From Hymenobacter mellowenesis (lineage in GTDB: Bacteria; Bacteroidota; Bacteroidia; Cytophagales; Hymenobacteraceae): 64,000 nt of DNA. The notes below the pieces were generated by a model. The model was not told the DNA's origin, ran no database searches, and saw only the letters and a program-made list of their open reading frames with translations. Below are positions 10,119 through 18,713 of this stretch, piece by piece. How positions within the stretch are numbered: the stretch's first letter is position 1; every line of letters begins with the position of its first letter. The stretch covers positions 248,001 through 312,000 of the forward strand of contig NZ_JAUQSX010000007.1 of the NCBI RefSeq assembly GCF_030581005.1, read 5' to 3'. Made by a program: the position numbers and the translations under genes.

Positions 10119-10138
10119 CGGCTTCAACAACTGGCTTT

Positions 10139-11626
10139 ATGACCGAACCGCAACCCGACCAGCCGCATTTTAAGCGCGCCATCAATCTTTTCGACGCCAT
10201 TATGCTCGTCACGGGCAGCATGATTGGCTCGGGCATCTTCATCGTCTCGGCCGACATTGCCCGGCAGGTGGGCAGCGCGGGCTGGCTGCTGGTGGTGTGG
10301 CTGCTCACGGGCTTCATCACCATGGCCGGGGCCATCAGCTACGGCGAGCTGGCCAGCATGTTCCCCAAGGTGGGCGGGCAGTACGTGTACCTGCGCGAGG
10401 CCTTCGGGCGCCTCACCGCCTTTCTCTACGGCTGGACGCTGTTTCTCGTCATCCAGACCGGCGTGATTGCGGCCGTGGCCGTGGCCTTTGCCAAGTTCAC
10501 CGGCGTGCTGCACCCGTGGTTCAGCGTCAAGAACATTCTGTTTGAAACCAACCTGGGCAGCTGGCACTTCACGTTCTCGTCGGTGCAGCTGCTGGCCATT
10601 TTGCTGATTATCGGCATCACGGCGCTCAACGCGCAGGGCGTGCGCACCGGCAAAATGATTCAGAACGTGCTGGGCAGCACCAAGCTGGTGGCCCTGGCAC
10701 TGCTCATCATTTTCGGCCTGGCCCTGGGACTGAACCACGAAGCTATTCAGGCCAACTTTGCCGATATGTGGGCGGCCATGCGCTTTCCGGCCCCGGGCGT
10801 GAGCGCCGCGCCGCTGCCCATTGGCGGCAGCGCCCTCGTCATCGCCATTGGCATGGCCATGACGGGCTCGCTGTTTTCATCAGATTCGTGGAACAACATC
10901 GGCTTCGCGGGCGAGGAAATCCAGAACCCCGAGCGCACGCTGGTGCGCAGCATGGCCATCGGCACAGCCATCGTCACCGGGCTCTACATTCTCATCAACG
11001 TGGTGTACCTGCTGGTGCTGCCTCTGCACGGCTCGCCCGAGGCGGCCACCGTGGCCGGCCGCGGCATCCAGTACGCTACCGACGACCGGGTGGCTACCGC
11101 CGTAGCCGAATCGGTGCTCGGCCAGAACGGCGCTTACGTGATGGCCGTGCTCATCATGCTCAGCACCTTTGGCGCCAATAACGGCATCATTCTCAGCGGC
11201 GCCCGCGCCTACTTCGCCATGGCCAAAGACGGGCTGTTTTTCCCCGGCCTGGCCCGGCTGAACCACGCCAACGTGCCCGGCCGCGCCCTGTGGGCCCAGT
11301 GCTTCTGGGCCAGCCTGCTGTGCCTGAGCGGCAAATACGGCGACCTGCTCAACTACGTGATGTTCGCCGTGATTCTGTTCTACGTCGTCACCATCATCGG
11401 CATTTTCGTGCTGCGCCGCACCCGCCCCGACGCGCCCCGCCCCTACCGCGCCTGGGGCTTCCCGCTGGTGCCGGGCCTCTACGTTCTGCTGGCCAGCGCG
11501 TTCTGCATCATCCTGCTCATTGCCCCCGACACGGCCGAGTTTTCGCAGCGCGGCCTCATGCTCATGGCGCTGGGCCTGCCAGTGTACCTCCTGTTCGGCC
11601 GACGGTTTGGCAGCAAAGCGGGGTAG
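10139..11626 (+). CDS. APC-family amino acid permease
   Basis: Inner-membrane amino acid transporter or exchanger of the APC superfamily. The 495-residue product has about 12 hydrophobic helices. The first contains GSMIGSGIF, the unwound substrate-binding segment of the family. Further family-like stretches are GELASMFPKVGGQYVYLREAFG in helices 2-3, FAGEEIQNPERT in the helix 6-7 region, and RTRPDAPRPYRAWGFP before the last helices. The open frame starts at 9911 inside the divergent lipoprotein, so I chose the ATG at 10139. Substrate is not predictable; the sequence resembles LAT-like branches. Confidence 0.9.
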   Translation: MTEPQPDQPHFKRAINLFDAIMLVTGSMIGSGIFIVSADIARQVGSAGWLLVVWLLTGFITMAGAISYGELASMFPKVGGQYVYLREAFGRLTAFLYGWTLFLVIQTGVIAAVAVAFAKFTGVLHPWFSVKNILFETNLGSWHFTFSSVQLLAILLIIGITALNAQGVRTGKMIQNVLGSTKLVALALLIIFGLALGLNHEAIQANFADMWAAMRFPAPGVSAAPLPIGGSALVIAIGMAMTGSLFSSDSWNNIGFAGEEIQNPERTLVRSMAIGTAIVTGLYILINVVYLLVLPLHGSPEAATVAGRGIQYATDDRVATAVAESVLGQNGAYVMAVLIMLSTFGANNGIILSGARAYFAMAKDGLFFPGLARLNHANVPGRALWAQCFWASLLCLSGKYGDLLNYVMFAVILFYVVTIIGIFVLRRTRPDAPRPYRAWGFPLVPGLYVLLASAFCIILLIAPDTAEFSQRGLMLMALGLPVYLLFGRRFGSKAG

Positions 11627-11646
11627 CGAATGGAGTGTAACATTAA

Positions 11647-11757
11647 AACGTCATGTCGAGCGCAGCCGAGACATCTCGCGTGCCGAAGTAATTCTCTTCT
11701 TCAACGATTGAGTTACTACCCCACGCGAGATGTCTCGGCTGCGCTCGACATGACGTT
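11647..11757. repeat. palindromic element A4 (GTCGAGCG type)
   Basis: Left arm AACGTCATGTCGAGCGCAGC, right arm the reverse complement ending CATGACGTT, with GTAATTC and CAACGATTGAG in the centre. It follows the permease stop by about 20 bp. Confidence 0.9.
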
Positions 11758-11782
11758 CTTTTTTTCCAAGGCCACTCAACCC

Positions 11783-11821
11783 AAAAAGGCCCCGAACTTC
11801 CTCAAAGTTCGGGGCCTTTCG
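11783..11821. terminator. bidirectional Rho-independent terminator
   Basis: Perfect 14-bp stem AAGGCCCCGAACTT / AAGTTCGGGGCCTT with a 5-nt loop, with A-rich sequence on one side and T-rich on the other. It lies between the convergent permease and the gene ending at 11840, and probably ends both. Confidence 0.8.
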
Positions 11822-11839
11822 CATTCAACTCAGCTTAGC

Positions 11840-12571
11840 CTAGCGGCGCTTTTTGGCTTTGGCACGGGGCGTGAGGGTCACGTTCACGGGCTGGGTGCCT
11901 CGGCTGTGCACCTCCTCGTCTTCGTAGCCGCCGTAGCCATACACGAGGGTGTTGTCGGCGCCGGCGGGCACTTCCATGGTGTAGTTGCCATTGGCATCGG
12001 TGCTGGTGCCTTTACTGCTGCCCTTGAGCAGCACCGTGGCGCCTACCAGGGGCTTGCCGTTTTCGTCCTCAATCTTGCCCGACATGGTGATGGCCGTCGG
12101 CGCGGCCGGGGCAGCCGCAGGCGCCGGGGCAGCGGCTTCGGGGGCGGCTTCGGGCGCGGCGGTGGGGGCAGCAGTTGGGGCGGCGTCCGTTGTGGAAGCG
12201 GGCGCGGCGGCGGCCGTAGCAGGGGCCGGGCGGGTTGTGATGTTCTTAGCGGCGGCTTTTGTTTCCTTTACATAAGCGGCTTCGTCATCGGCGGCAGGCG
12301 CAGCTTTAAGGCCGGCCGCGATACTGTCTTCAGCGGTGGGGGCGGTGGCCGTCACGGCCGCATCATCGAGCATGAAGGAGGGCGTAACGGACGCTAGGCC
12401 GGTGCCGTGGCCTTTCGGCAGGGCCACGTAGCCCACCACCAGCGCCAATATCACGCCCACCAGGATGTAAGTCAGGCGGTTACTGCCGCCGGAGGTCACA
12501 TCCTCGTCCTGCGCGTCCAGGTTGGGGTTGTAGGGCTGCTCTTCGGGTTTGGGTAAATTTTCAGGATTCAT
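11840..12571 (-). CDS. single-pass membrane protein with carboxypeptidase-regulatory-like domain
   Basis: A 243-residue protein: an acidic cytoplasmic N-terminus, one membrane helix (LTYILVGVILALVVGYVAL), a long Ala/Pro/Thr-rich linker, and a C-terminal beta-sandwich of the carboxypeptidase D regulatory-like type. The last is seen in SGKIEDENGKPLVGATVLLKG followed by GTSTDANGNYTMEVPAG, the usual start of SusC and related Bacteroidota envelope proteins. It therefore probably displays this domain in the periplasm on a flexible stalk. The basic tail (RAKAKKRR) is unusual for the family. I chose the ATG at 12571 over 12586. Partner proteins are unknown. Confidence 0.75.
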   Translation of the reverse strand: MNPENLPKPEEQPYNPNLDAQDEDVTSGGSNRLTYILVGVILALVVGYVALPKGHGTGLASVTPSFMLDDAAVTATAPTAEDSIAAGLKAAPAADDEAAYVKETKAAAKNITTRPAPATAAAAPASTTDAAPTAAPTAAPEAAPEAAAPAPAAAPAAPTAITMSGKIEDENGKPLVGATVLLKGSSKGTSTDANGNYTMEVPAGADNTLVYGYGGYEDEEVHSRGTQPVNVTLTPRAKAKKRR

Positions 12572-12835
12572 CGGCAAGGGCATCAACGAAGTGGGTGGGA
12601 AAAGAAGTAAACGGTAAAGCCGGCAAATAGCGCAGCCTTAGATATGTGCGGCAAGTTAATGATTTAGCACAGTTCCGCGCATCAGATGGCCATTTTTTTG
12701 AATTATTCAAGGGTAATCCATTGGCTAACCAGCCACCCATCAAACAACAAAGGGCCGGCGCCCTCCCGCTCAGGAAGTGCGTCGGCCCCGCTTTGAGGAC
12801 CGGGGCGTCGAACGCCGCCCAGGCTTAATCCGGGC

Positions 12836-13267
12836 TTATTCGTCGCTGATGCTTTCGCTATTGCCGGCGGGCTTGGCAGGGCCGCTGGGGGCTTTATCGC
12901 CAAATTCCTGGTCGCGGGTGCGCAGGTTGTGGTCCAGTTCGTAGCTGCCTTCGGCCTCGAAGCCGGGGCCCTGGGCCTGCTCGCCGGCGTTGGTGTGGTC
13001 GTTGCCGCCCTGGGGGCTGGTTTCCGAGCCGCCGATGTGCAGGTTGTCGAGCTGGTCTTTCTGGTTGTCGCGCTGGGTGTAGCCGTTGGCGCCGGTGTTG
13101 CGGGCGGCAGTGGGGTCGTTGCTGGCTTTGTTGTTGCTTTGGTCCTGCTGGTACTCTTTCTGTTTTTCGAGCTCTTCGTTTTTGGCGAAGTGCTTGTTTT
13201 CGGTGATGTCGGCGTTTTCGCCTTCGTTGGGATTGGTGCCGTCGCCGGAAATATTGTCGGGAATCAT
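12836..13267 (-). CDS. disordered hydrophilic protein
   Basis: A 143-residue protein with almost no hydrophobic residues, rich in Asn, Gln, Asp, Glu and Gly. It has no signal peptide and no domain I recognise. The composition (runs such as NKHFAKNEELEKQKEYQQDQ and TGANGYTQRDNQKDQL) resembles small stress-related hydrophilins, but that is only an analogy. The start at 13267 is chosen because upstream codons overlap the divergent oxidoreductase promoter. A hydrophobic frame on the opposite strand is its shadow. Confidence 0.55.
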   Translation of the reverse strand: MIPDNISGDGTNPNEGENADITENKHFAKNEELEKQKEYQQDQSNNKASNDPTAARNTGANGYTQRDNQKDQLDNLHIGGSETSPQGGNDHTNAGEQAQGPGFEAEGSYELDHNLRTRDQEFGDKAPSGPAKPAGNSESISDE

Positions 13268-13330
13268 GGGCTGGAGGAGTTGGGGATGAAAAGTGTTTGG
13301 GCTTACGCAGGGCCCGCCATTCCGTTTCGG

Positions 13331-13364
13331 TTTGGGCGTTTCGGCCCCGTTTAGGCTACATTTG
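13331..13364 (+). promoter_or_regulatory. Bacteroidota-type promoter of the redox module
   Basis: A -33 element TTTG at 13331-13334 and a perfect -7 box TACATTTG at 13357-13364 are separated by 22 bp, about 30 nt upstream of the ATG at 13395. It is among the best promoter matches in the window. Confidence 0.7.
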
Positions 13365-13394
13365 ATTTCTGCCCCGGCATTTATCCTTTCCTTC

Positions 13395-14735
13395 ATGCAT
13401 CTGGTCATCATCGGCAACGGCATCACAGGCGTGACTTGCGCGCTCACCGTGCGGCGCCTGCGCCCCGAGGCCCGCATCACGCTGGTTTCGGCCGAAAGTG
13501 CCCACCATTATTCCCGCACGGCGCTGATGTACGTGTACATGGGCCACCTGCGCCTTCAGGACATCAAGCCCTACGAGGACTGGTTTTGGGCCGAAAACCG
13601 CTTGGCGCTGGTGCACGCCACCGCCACGGCCCTGAACACCGCCGAAAACCTGATTGTCCTCGACAACGGCACCACCCTCGCCTACAATCAATTACTCCTC
13701 GCCACCGGCTCCAAAAGCAAGCTACACGGCTGGCCCGGCCAGCACCTGGCCGGCGTGCAGGGCCTCTACAGCCTCCCCGACCTGGAGGCCATGACCCGCG
13801 ACACCCCCGGCATCGCGCGCGGCGTGGTGGTGGGCGGCGGCCTCATCGGCGTGGAACTGGCCGAAATGCTGCACTCGCGCGGCATCGAGCCCGTGATGCT
13901 GGTGCGCGACGGCCGCTACTGGGCCTCCGTGCTGCCGCCCGAGGAGGCCAACCTGGTGGACCGCCAGTTTCAGGAAAACCGCGTCGAAGTGCGCTACCAG
14001 ACAGAGCTGCGCGAGATTCTGGGCGATGCCCAGGGCCGCGTGCGGGCCGTAGTGACCACCAAAGGCGAAGAAATTGCCTGCCAGTGGGTGGGCCTAGCCA
14101 CCGGCGTGGCCCCCAACCTGACGCTGGCCAAAACCTCCGCCGTGGAAACCGACCGGGGCATCCTGGTCGATAACTGTTTGCGCACCAGCGTGGCCAACGT
14201 GTACGCGGCCGGCGATTGCGCCCAGCACCGCCGGCCGGCCGCCGGCGAGGTGCCCATCGAGCAGCTTTGGTACACGGGCCGCATGCAGGGCGAAACCGTG
14301 GCGCACACCATTTGCGGCCAGCCCACGGCCTACCGGCGCGGCGTGTGGTTTAATTCGGCCAAGTTCTTCAACCTCGAATACCAGACCTACGGCCAAGCCC
14401 CGGCCGGCGCCACGCCCGGCCTGGAGAGCTTTTATTGGGAACATCCGGCAGCCAGCGTGGCGCTGCGCATCTATTTCCATGCCGCCACGCCGCACGCCGT
14501 GGTGGGCTTCAACGCCCTGGGCCTGCGCCTGCGCCAAGCCGTATGCGAGCAGTGGATTCGGCAGCAGGCGCCGGTGGCCACCGTGCTGGCCCAACTGGGT
14601 GCAGCTAATTTTGACCCCGAGTTTTTTCCGCAGCACGAAGCGGCTATTGTGGCGGCCTTCAATCGGCAGTTTCCGCAGCAGCCCGTGGTGCTGAAGCGCC
14701 GTAAAGGCCTTTTCTCGTTGAGGAATGAGGCGTGA
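13395..14735 (+). CDS. FAD/NAD(P)-dependent oxidoreductase of the redox module
   Basis: Two-dinucleotide-binding-domain flavoprotein of the pyridine nucleotide-disulfide/nitrite-reductase-like family, 446 residues. The FAD-binding GxGxxG is at the very start (IIGNGITG, residues 4-11), the NAD(P)-binding motif is VVGGGLIGVELAE near residue 150, and the second FAD motif is NVYAAGDCAQ near residue 275. There is no CxxC redox disulfide, so it is not a disulfide reductase; electron transfer to a protein partner is more likely. The following 76-residue membrane protein and Fe-S membrane protein point to a membrane redox chain. The open frame begins at 13293, but the ATG at 13395 starts directly with the FAD fold. 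Confidence 0.85.
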   Translation: MHLVIIGNGITGVTCALTVRRLRPEARITLVSAESAHHYSRTALMYVYMGHLRLQDIKPYEDWFWAENRLALVHATATALNTAENLIVLDNGTTLAYNQLLLATGSKSKLHGWPGQHLAGVQGLYSLPDLEAMTRDTPGIARGVVVGGGLIGVELAEMLHSRGIEPVMLVRDGRYWASVLPPEEANLVDRQFQENRVEVRYQTELREILGDAQGRVRAVVTTKGEEIACQWVGLATGVAPNLTLAKTSAVETDRGILVDNCLRTSVANVYAAGDCAQHRRPAAGEVPIEQLWYTGRMQGETVAHTICGQPTAYRRGVWFNSAKFFNLEYQTYGQAPAGATPGLESFYWEHPAASVALRIYFHAATPHAVVGFNALGLRLRQAVCEQWIRQQAPVATVLAQLGAANFDPEFFPQHEAAIVAAFNRQFPQQPVVLKRRKGLFSLRNEA

Positions 14736-14811
14736 GGAATGGAGAATTACTTCGCTTGATTCACCCCCGTCAATTCTTCATTCCTCACGCTTCATTCCTC
14801 AACTTCATAAC

Positions 14812-15042
14812 GTGGATTTCTCCAAATTATACCGCCCCTCGGCCCTCAATAGCTTTCAGTTCATCGCCCTCACCGGCCTGCTGATGAGCGCCGGCGCGCA
14901 TCTGATTCTGCACTTCTTCGTGGGCCGCACCCCGGCGGGTTTCAACTGGCTGTACGTGTGCTGGACAGCGCTTTACATTGCCGGCACGCTCCGCAACCTC
15001 TTCGGCAAGCCCAACGACAGCGGGCACCATCACCACCATTGA
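14812..15042 (+). CDS. 76-residue membrane protein with natural His5 tail
   Basis: Two hydrophobic helices (FIALTGLLMSAGAHLILHFF and LYVCWTALYIAGTL) and a C-terminus SGHHHHH. No annotated family is recognised. I chose the GTG at 14812; the frame is open from an ATG at 14725, but that would overlap the oxidoreductase end and run through an inverted repeat-like GAGGAATG / CATTCCTC stretch. It sits between the flavoprotein and the Fe-S membrane protein in the same direction, so it may be a small subunit or metal-binding component of the same complex. The His tail could bind Ni, Zn or Cu, or a haem; this is inference. Confidence 0.62.
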   Translation: MDFSKLYRPSALNSFQFIALTGLLMSAGAHLILHFFVGRTPAGFNWLYVCWTALYIAGTLRNLFGKPNDSGHHHHH

Positions 15043-15054
15043 GTGCGCTTAGCA

Positions 15055-15164
15055 CGTCATGTCGAGCGCATCCAAGGCATGTCGCGTGCCGCAGTAATCT
15101 ACTCACTCGTAATAAATGAATTAGCGGCGACAGGGCATATGTCTCGGCTGCGCTCGACATGACA
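15055..15164. repeat. palindromic element A5 (GTCGAGCG type, degenerate)
   Basis: Arms ACGTCATGTCGAGCGCA and GCGCTCGACATGAC with several mismatches further in; the centre keeps CAGTAATC. It interrupts the redox module between the small membrane protein and the Fe-S protein. Confidence 0.8.
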
Positions 15165-15192
15165 CTCTTTTTCTGTTCCCCTATTCTGCCCC

Positions 15193-16554
15193 ATGACGCC
15201 AACCCTCGCCACGCCTCCCCTGCCCGACACCTCAGCAGCTGAGAAACTCACGCTGGCCGTGGTGGCTGGGGGCTTGCTGGCCCTGCTGCTAGCCCTGGCC
15301 GATGCTGACCCCAGCCGCCAACGACTGTGGTTCTGGGCGGCGCTGGGCCTAGTCAGCGGCGGTGCCCTGGCTTGGAGCTGGCTAAAATTCGGCTCCCGCC
15401 CCGCCGGGGTGCAGCACGACAACCTCTGGCTGCGCGCCAGCACCAGTCGCGGCGCCGTGGCCTGGGTCACGGGCTTGGTGCTCACGGGCTTCTACGTGGT
15501 GCTGTACTGGTTCAGCGGCGATGACGGCCACGGCCATTTCGGCGTACTCAACAACCTTGTCCATCCGCTCGACGGATTCAGCCAGGCCCTGCGCGGCCGG
15601 CCGGCCGACCAATGGTTTCTCTATGGCACGTTCTACACGCTGGCCGTGCTCCTGATGGGCGGCCGGGCGCTGTGGAAGTACCGGCACTCGCGGTATCAGG
15701 TCATCCGCACGGCGTCGGTGATGTTTTTCCAGTTGGGCTTTGCGTTTTTGATTCCGGGCATCCTGCAGTTTTTTCAGCAGCCCGAGTTCTACTTCAGCTA
15801 CTTCTGGCCGCTGAAATACGACTACCTATTTCCAAGCACCGTCACTTCATTGCTGAAAAACGGCGGACTGGGCGTGTTCATGGTGTTCTGGGGGGCAGTG
15901 ATGTCGTTGGTGGCCACGCCGGTGCTGACGTATTTTTTTGGCAAGCGCTGGTACTGCTCGTGGGTGTGCGGCTGCGGCGGGCTGGCCGAAACCGCCGGCG
16001 ACCCCTACCGCCACCTGTCCGACAAAAGCCGCGCTGCCTGGCGCTGGGAAGTCCGCCTGATTTACCCCATTCTGGGCCTCATCGTGGCCATTACGGCGCT
16101 GCTGTGGGTGCATTTTGCCACCGGCGGCACGCTGCTGGGCGAGGCCGGCACAGTGGCTGCCAAGTGGTACGGTTTTGCCATTGGTTCGGTGTTTTCGGGC
16201 GTTATCGGGGTGGGCTTTTACCCGATTCTGGGCTCGCGGGTGTGGTGCCGCTTCGGCTGCCCCATGGCGGCCTACCTGGGCATGCTGCAAAAACACTTCT
16301 CCCGCTTCCGCATCAGCACCAACGGCGGCCAGTGCATCTCCTGCGGCAACTGCTCCAACGTGTGCGAAATGGGCATCGACGTGCAGCAATACGCCCAGCG
16401 CGGCGCGCCCATCATCCGCGCCTCCTGCGTGGGCTGCGGGCTGTGCAGCACGGCCTGCCCCCGCGGCGTGCTCAACCTGGAGAACGGGCCGCGCGAAGGG
16501 CGCTATCAGGCCTCGCCGCTTATTCATGCCGATTCGTTGCGGATATTATCGTAG
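15193..16554 (+). CDS. NapH/CcoG-like 4Fe-4S membrane protein
   Basis: Membrane electron-transfer protein, 453 residues, with about eight hydrophobic helices. Two cysteine motifs on cytoplasmic loops, CSWVCGCGG and CRFGCPMAAYLG, match the conserved CxxxCP-type signatures of NapH/NosR/CcoG proteins. Two C-terminal ferredoxin-like clusters follow (CISCGNCSNVCEMG and CVGCGLCSTACPRG). It would pass electrons between the quinone pool or a flavoprotein and an unseen acceptor. The preceding flavoprotein is the obvious cytoplasmic donor. No nap, nos or cco catalytic genes are in the window, so the terminal substrate is unknown. Confidence 0.82.
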   Translation: MTPTLATPPLPDTSAAEKLTLAVVAGGLLALLLALADADPSRQRLWFWAALGLVSGGALAWSWLKFGSRPAGVQHDNLWLRASTSRGAVAWVTGLVLTGFYVVLYWFSGDDGHGHFGVLNNLVHPLDGFSQALRGRPADQWFLYGTFYTLAVLLMGGRALWKYRHSRYQVIRTASVMFFQLGFAFLIPGILQFFQQPEFYFSYFWPLKYDYLFPSTVTSLLKNGGLGVFMVFWGAVMSLVATPVLTYFFGKRWYCSWVCGCGGLAETAGDPYRHLSDKSRAAWRWEVRLIYPILGLIVAITALLWVHFATGGTLLGEAGTVAAKWYGFAIGSVFSGVIGVGFYPILGSRVWCRFGCPMAAYLGMLQKHFSRFRISTNGGQCISCGNCSNVCEMGIDVQQYAQRGAPIIRASCVGCGLCSTACPRGVLNLENGPREGRYQASPLIHADSLRILS

Positions 16555-16582
16555 GTATTACCCGTTCTTCCCCGGTGCATTT

Positions 16583-17680
16583 ATGAGAAATTTTTCTACC
16601 CGTTTCTTCCCATTTCGCCGTCGCTTCGCGTGCGAGTCGATGGGGAGCCTTGTGGCGACTTTCGGCTTGGCGGGCTGCATGACCGTGCCACCATCAAGCT
16701 CCTATCCGGGGCTTTATAGCACCACAACAGGCCTGCAAAATATTTCGCCGGAAATGAACCGGCGCAGTTCGGCCCTGCGCGATTACGAGGTTCTTACTTA
16801 CCAGCCAGACCCTACCTGCAAAGACACTTCGCAAGTGGTCAAGGACATTTGGAGCACGCTGAAATCGGTGCCGCACGCCGCTCCCATCGGCATGCCCGGC
16901 TGCTTGCTGCTGACCAGGGATGGCCTGGGCATCGACGAGTCGGAAGTGCCCAACATTGAGTGGAAACGCTACCAGTTGCGGCTGGCGGCCCTAGGCCGAA
17001 GCATCGCGGCAACCCAGCCCGCGACGGCTTCCCTGCCGGTTCCCGATTATTTCACCAACACCTTTTACGATTTCTACCCCGTCGTTGGCCTCAGCTACGA
17101 GCAGGTTATGGCCTTCTGCCAATGGCGTGGCCAGGCCATTGAAGCGGCGCTCAACAGGAACAAGCCGGTCCTGTCCGACTCGAAGTCTCCGGCCTACGTC
17201 GCGGTTGAATGCCGTTTGCCAACCGAAGCGGAATGGGAGAAGGCGGCGTTAGCGGGCCGGGGCCTCCCCTACGGCAGCCGGTGCAGCGAAGCGCCCATCA
17301 GGGTGAATCCCAAAGCAGCGGCTTACCTGAAAGTGCGCTCCGGCAGCCCCGAATCGGTCGATAAGATTGAAGCTGATATCAAAGCCTACAACCAGCGCAA
17401 GCCGGTAAGGCCCTTCATTGTCTGTAATCAGCCCGAACCCTACTTTTTGCGGCAGGCCACCCCGGCCTACGTTTTCCAAACGCCTTCGAACGACTACCAG
17501 GTTTTTCACCTGTTGGGCAATGTCTCGGAGATGATGCAGGAACGGGGCATCACCAGAGGCGGCAACTTTCGCGACCCGTTGTCTGCCTGCACCGTGGCCG
17601 CCCGCGGGACTTACAACGGCCCGGCACCCACCATCGGCTTTCGTTGTGTGCTCCGCGCTACCCTTCCCAATCAGCGCTGA
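16583..17680 (+). CDS. SUMF1/FGE-fold lipoprotein (GldJ/GldK-like)
   Basis: A 365-residue predicted lipoprotein with a signal ending LAGC near residue 32 and a formylglycine-generating-enzyme-like fold. Hallmarks are PVVGLSYEQVMAFCQWRG, CRLPTEAEWEKAA, VFHLLGNVSEMM, ITRGGNF and PTIGFRCV in the usual order. The paired active-site cysteines of true FGE are not evident, so a structural role like the gliding/secretion lipoproteins GldJ and GldK is more likely than catalysis. It starts 29 bp after the Fe-S protein and may be the fourth gene of that operon. The frame is open from 16115, but that part is antisense-free overlap with the Fe-S gene; the ATG at 16583 begins the signal peptide. Confidence 0.78.
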   Translation: MRNFSTRFFPFRRRFACESMGSLVATFGLAGCMTVPPSSSYPGLYSTTTGLQNISPEMNRRSSALRDYEVLTYQPDPTCKDTSQVVKDIWSTLKSVPHAAPIGMPGCLLLTRDGLGIDESEVPNIEWKRYQLRLAALGRSIAATQPATASLPVPDYFTNTFYDFYPVVGLSYEQVMAFCQWRGQAIEAALNRNKPVLSDSKSPAYVAVECRLPTEAEWEKAALAGRGLPYGSRCSEAPIRVNPKAAAYLKVRSGSPESVDKIEADIKAYNQRKPVRPFIVCNQPEPYFLRQATPAYVFQTPSNDYQVFHLLGNVSEMMQERGITRGGNFRDPLSACTVAARGTYNGPAPTIGFRCVLRATLPNQR

Positions 17681-17683
17681 TTT

Positions 17684-18676
17684 TTACCCCAGAAACCCCA
17701 GCAGCACCCGGTAAAACTGCGCCGGCACCTCCAGATGCGGGATGTGCCCCACGTTGGGCAGTTCCACTAATTTGGCGCCTTGGATTTGGGCGGCGGTGCG
17801 GCGGCCCAGCGCCGGGTACTGGCCCATTTGGGCCAGTGTTTTCGGGTCTTTTATCAGGGCCTTGCCCACCACGGTGCGGTCGGCTTGGCCGATGATGAGC
17901 AGCGTGGGCACCGTGATGCGGTTGAACTCGTAGCTCACGGGCTGCTGGTAAATCATGTCGTAAGTGAGGGCGTTGGCGCGGGCCACTTGGGCGAAGTCGG
18001 GGCTGCGGGTTTGGGCGGCCAGGGGCAGCAGCCATTGGTCGTGGGCGGCCGGGTAGCCGTTGGGGTAGTAGGTGGCGTGGTACTTGCGAATGCTGGCCTC
18101 GGTGCTTTTCAGCTCGGTGGCTTCGGCCTGCGCCACGGGCTGGAAGGGCACGCCCACGCGGTAGTCTTCCAGGCCAATGGGGTTTTCGAGCACCAGCTTT
18201 TCGGTGGTTTCCGGGTACATCAGCGCGAAGCGCGTAGCTAGCATGCCGCCCATGCTGTGGCCCACGATGACGGCCTTTGTCACGCCCAGCGTGTCGAGCA
18301 GCTGCCGGGTGTTGCGCGCCAGCTGGTGAAAGGAGTAATGGATATCAGCCTTGTCCGACTTGCCAAAGCCAATCTGGTCGGGCACGACCACCCGGAAGCC
18401 GGCCGCCGCCAGCGTTTTGATGGTTTCGCGCCAGTAGGCCCCGAAGAAGTTTTTGCCGTGCAACAGCACCGCGGTGCGGCCGTTGGCTTTGGCCGTGGGC
18501 GGCACGTCCATGTAGGCCATGCGCAGGGTCTGGCCTTCAATCTTCAGCGGCAGCACTTTCACCGGGAACGGGTACTCGTAGCCATCCAGTGTGGCGTTGA
18601 GCGGGGCCGTTTGGGCCGGGGCAGCCGTGCCAGCCAGCAGCAGGGGTAGCAGGAGAAACAGCAGGAAACGGGGCAT
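17684..18676 (-). CDS. secreted alpha/beta hydrolase
   Basis: Alpha/beta-hydrolase fold enzyme, 330 residues, with a cleavable signal peptide (PLLLAGTAAPAQT). The oxyanion segment is AVLLHGKNFFG, the nucleophile elbow GHSMGG, the acid-bearing strand LIIGQADRTV and the catalytic His in NVGHIPH. It probably hydrolyses a small ester or related substrate in the periplasm. Third gene of a minus-strand run with the SRPBCC protein (37-bp gap) and the peroxiredoxin. Upstream codons to 18730 are open but overlap the end of the SRPBCC gene. Confidence 0.85.
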   Translation of the reverse strand: MPRFLLFLLLPLLLAGTAAPAQTAPLNATLDGYEYPFPVKVLPLKIEGQTLRMAYMDVPPTAKANGRTAVLLHGKNFFGAYWRETIKTLAAAGFRVVVPDQIGFGKSDKADIHYSFHQLARNTRQLLDTLGVTKAVIVGHSMGGMLATRFALMYPETTEKLVLENPIGLEDYRVGVPFQPVAQAEATELKSTEASIRKYHATYYPNGYPAAHDQWLLPLAAQTRSPDFAQVARANALTYDMIYQQPVSYEFNRITVPTLLIIGQADRTVVGKALIKDPKTLAQMGQYPALGRRTAAQIQGAKLVELPNVGHIPHLEVPAQFYRVLLGFLG

Positions 18677-18713
18677 TATGGGTTTATATTGAGTATTACC
18701 GCTTGCGCAGAAA

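Noticed and set aside
12929..13354. Hydrophobic 141-residue plus-strand frame rich in Val, Leu and Ala
   Set aside because: It is the antisense of the hydrophilic, Asn/Gln-rich protein gene, whose codons force hydrophobic residues on the other strand; no start context or homology.
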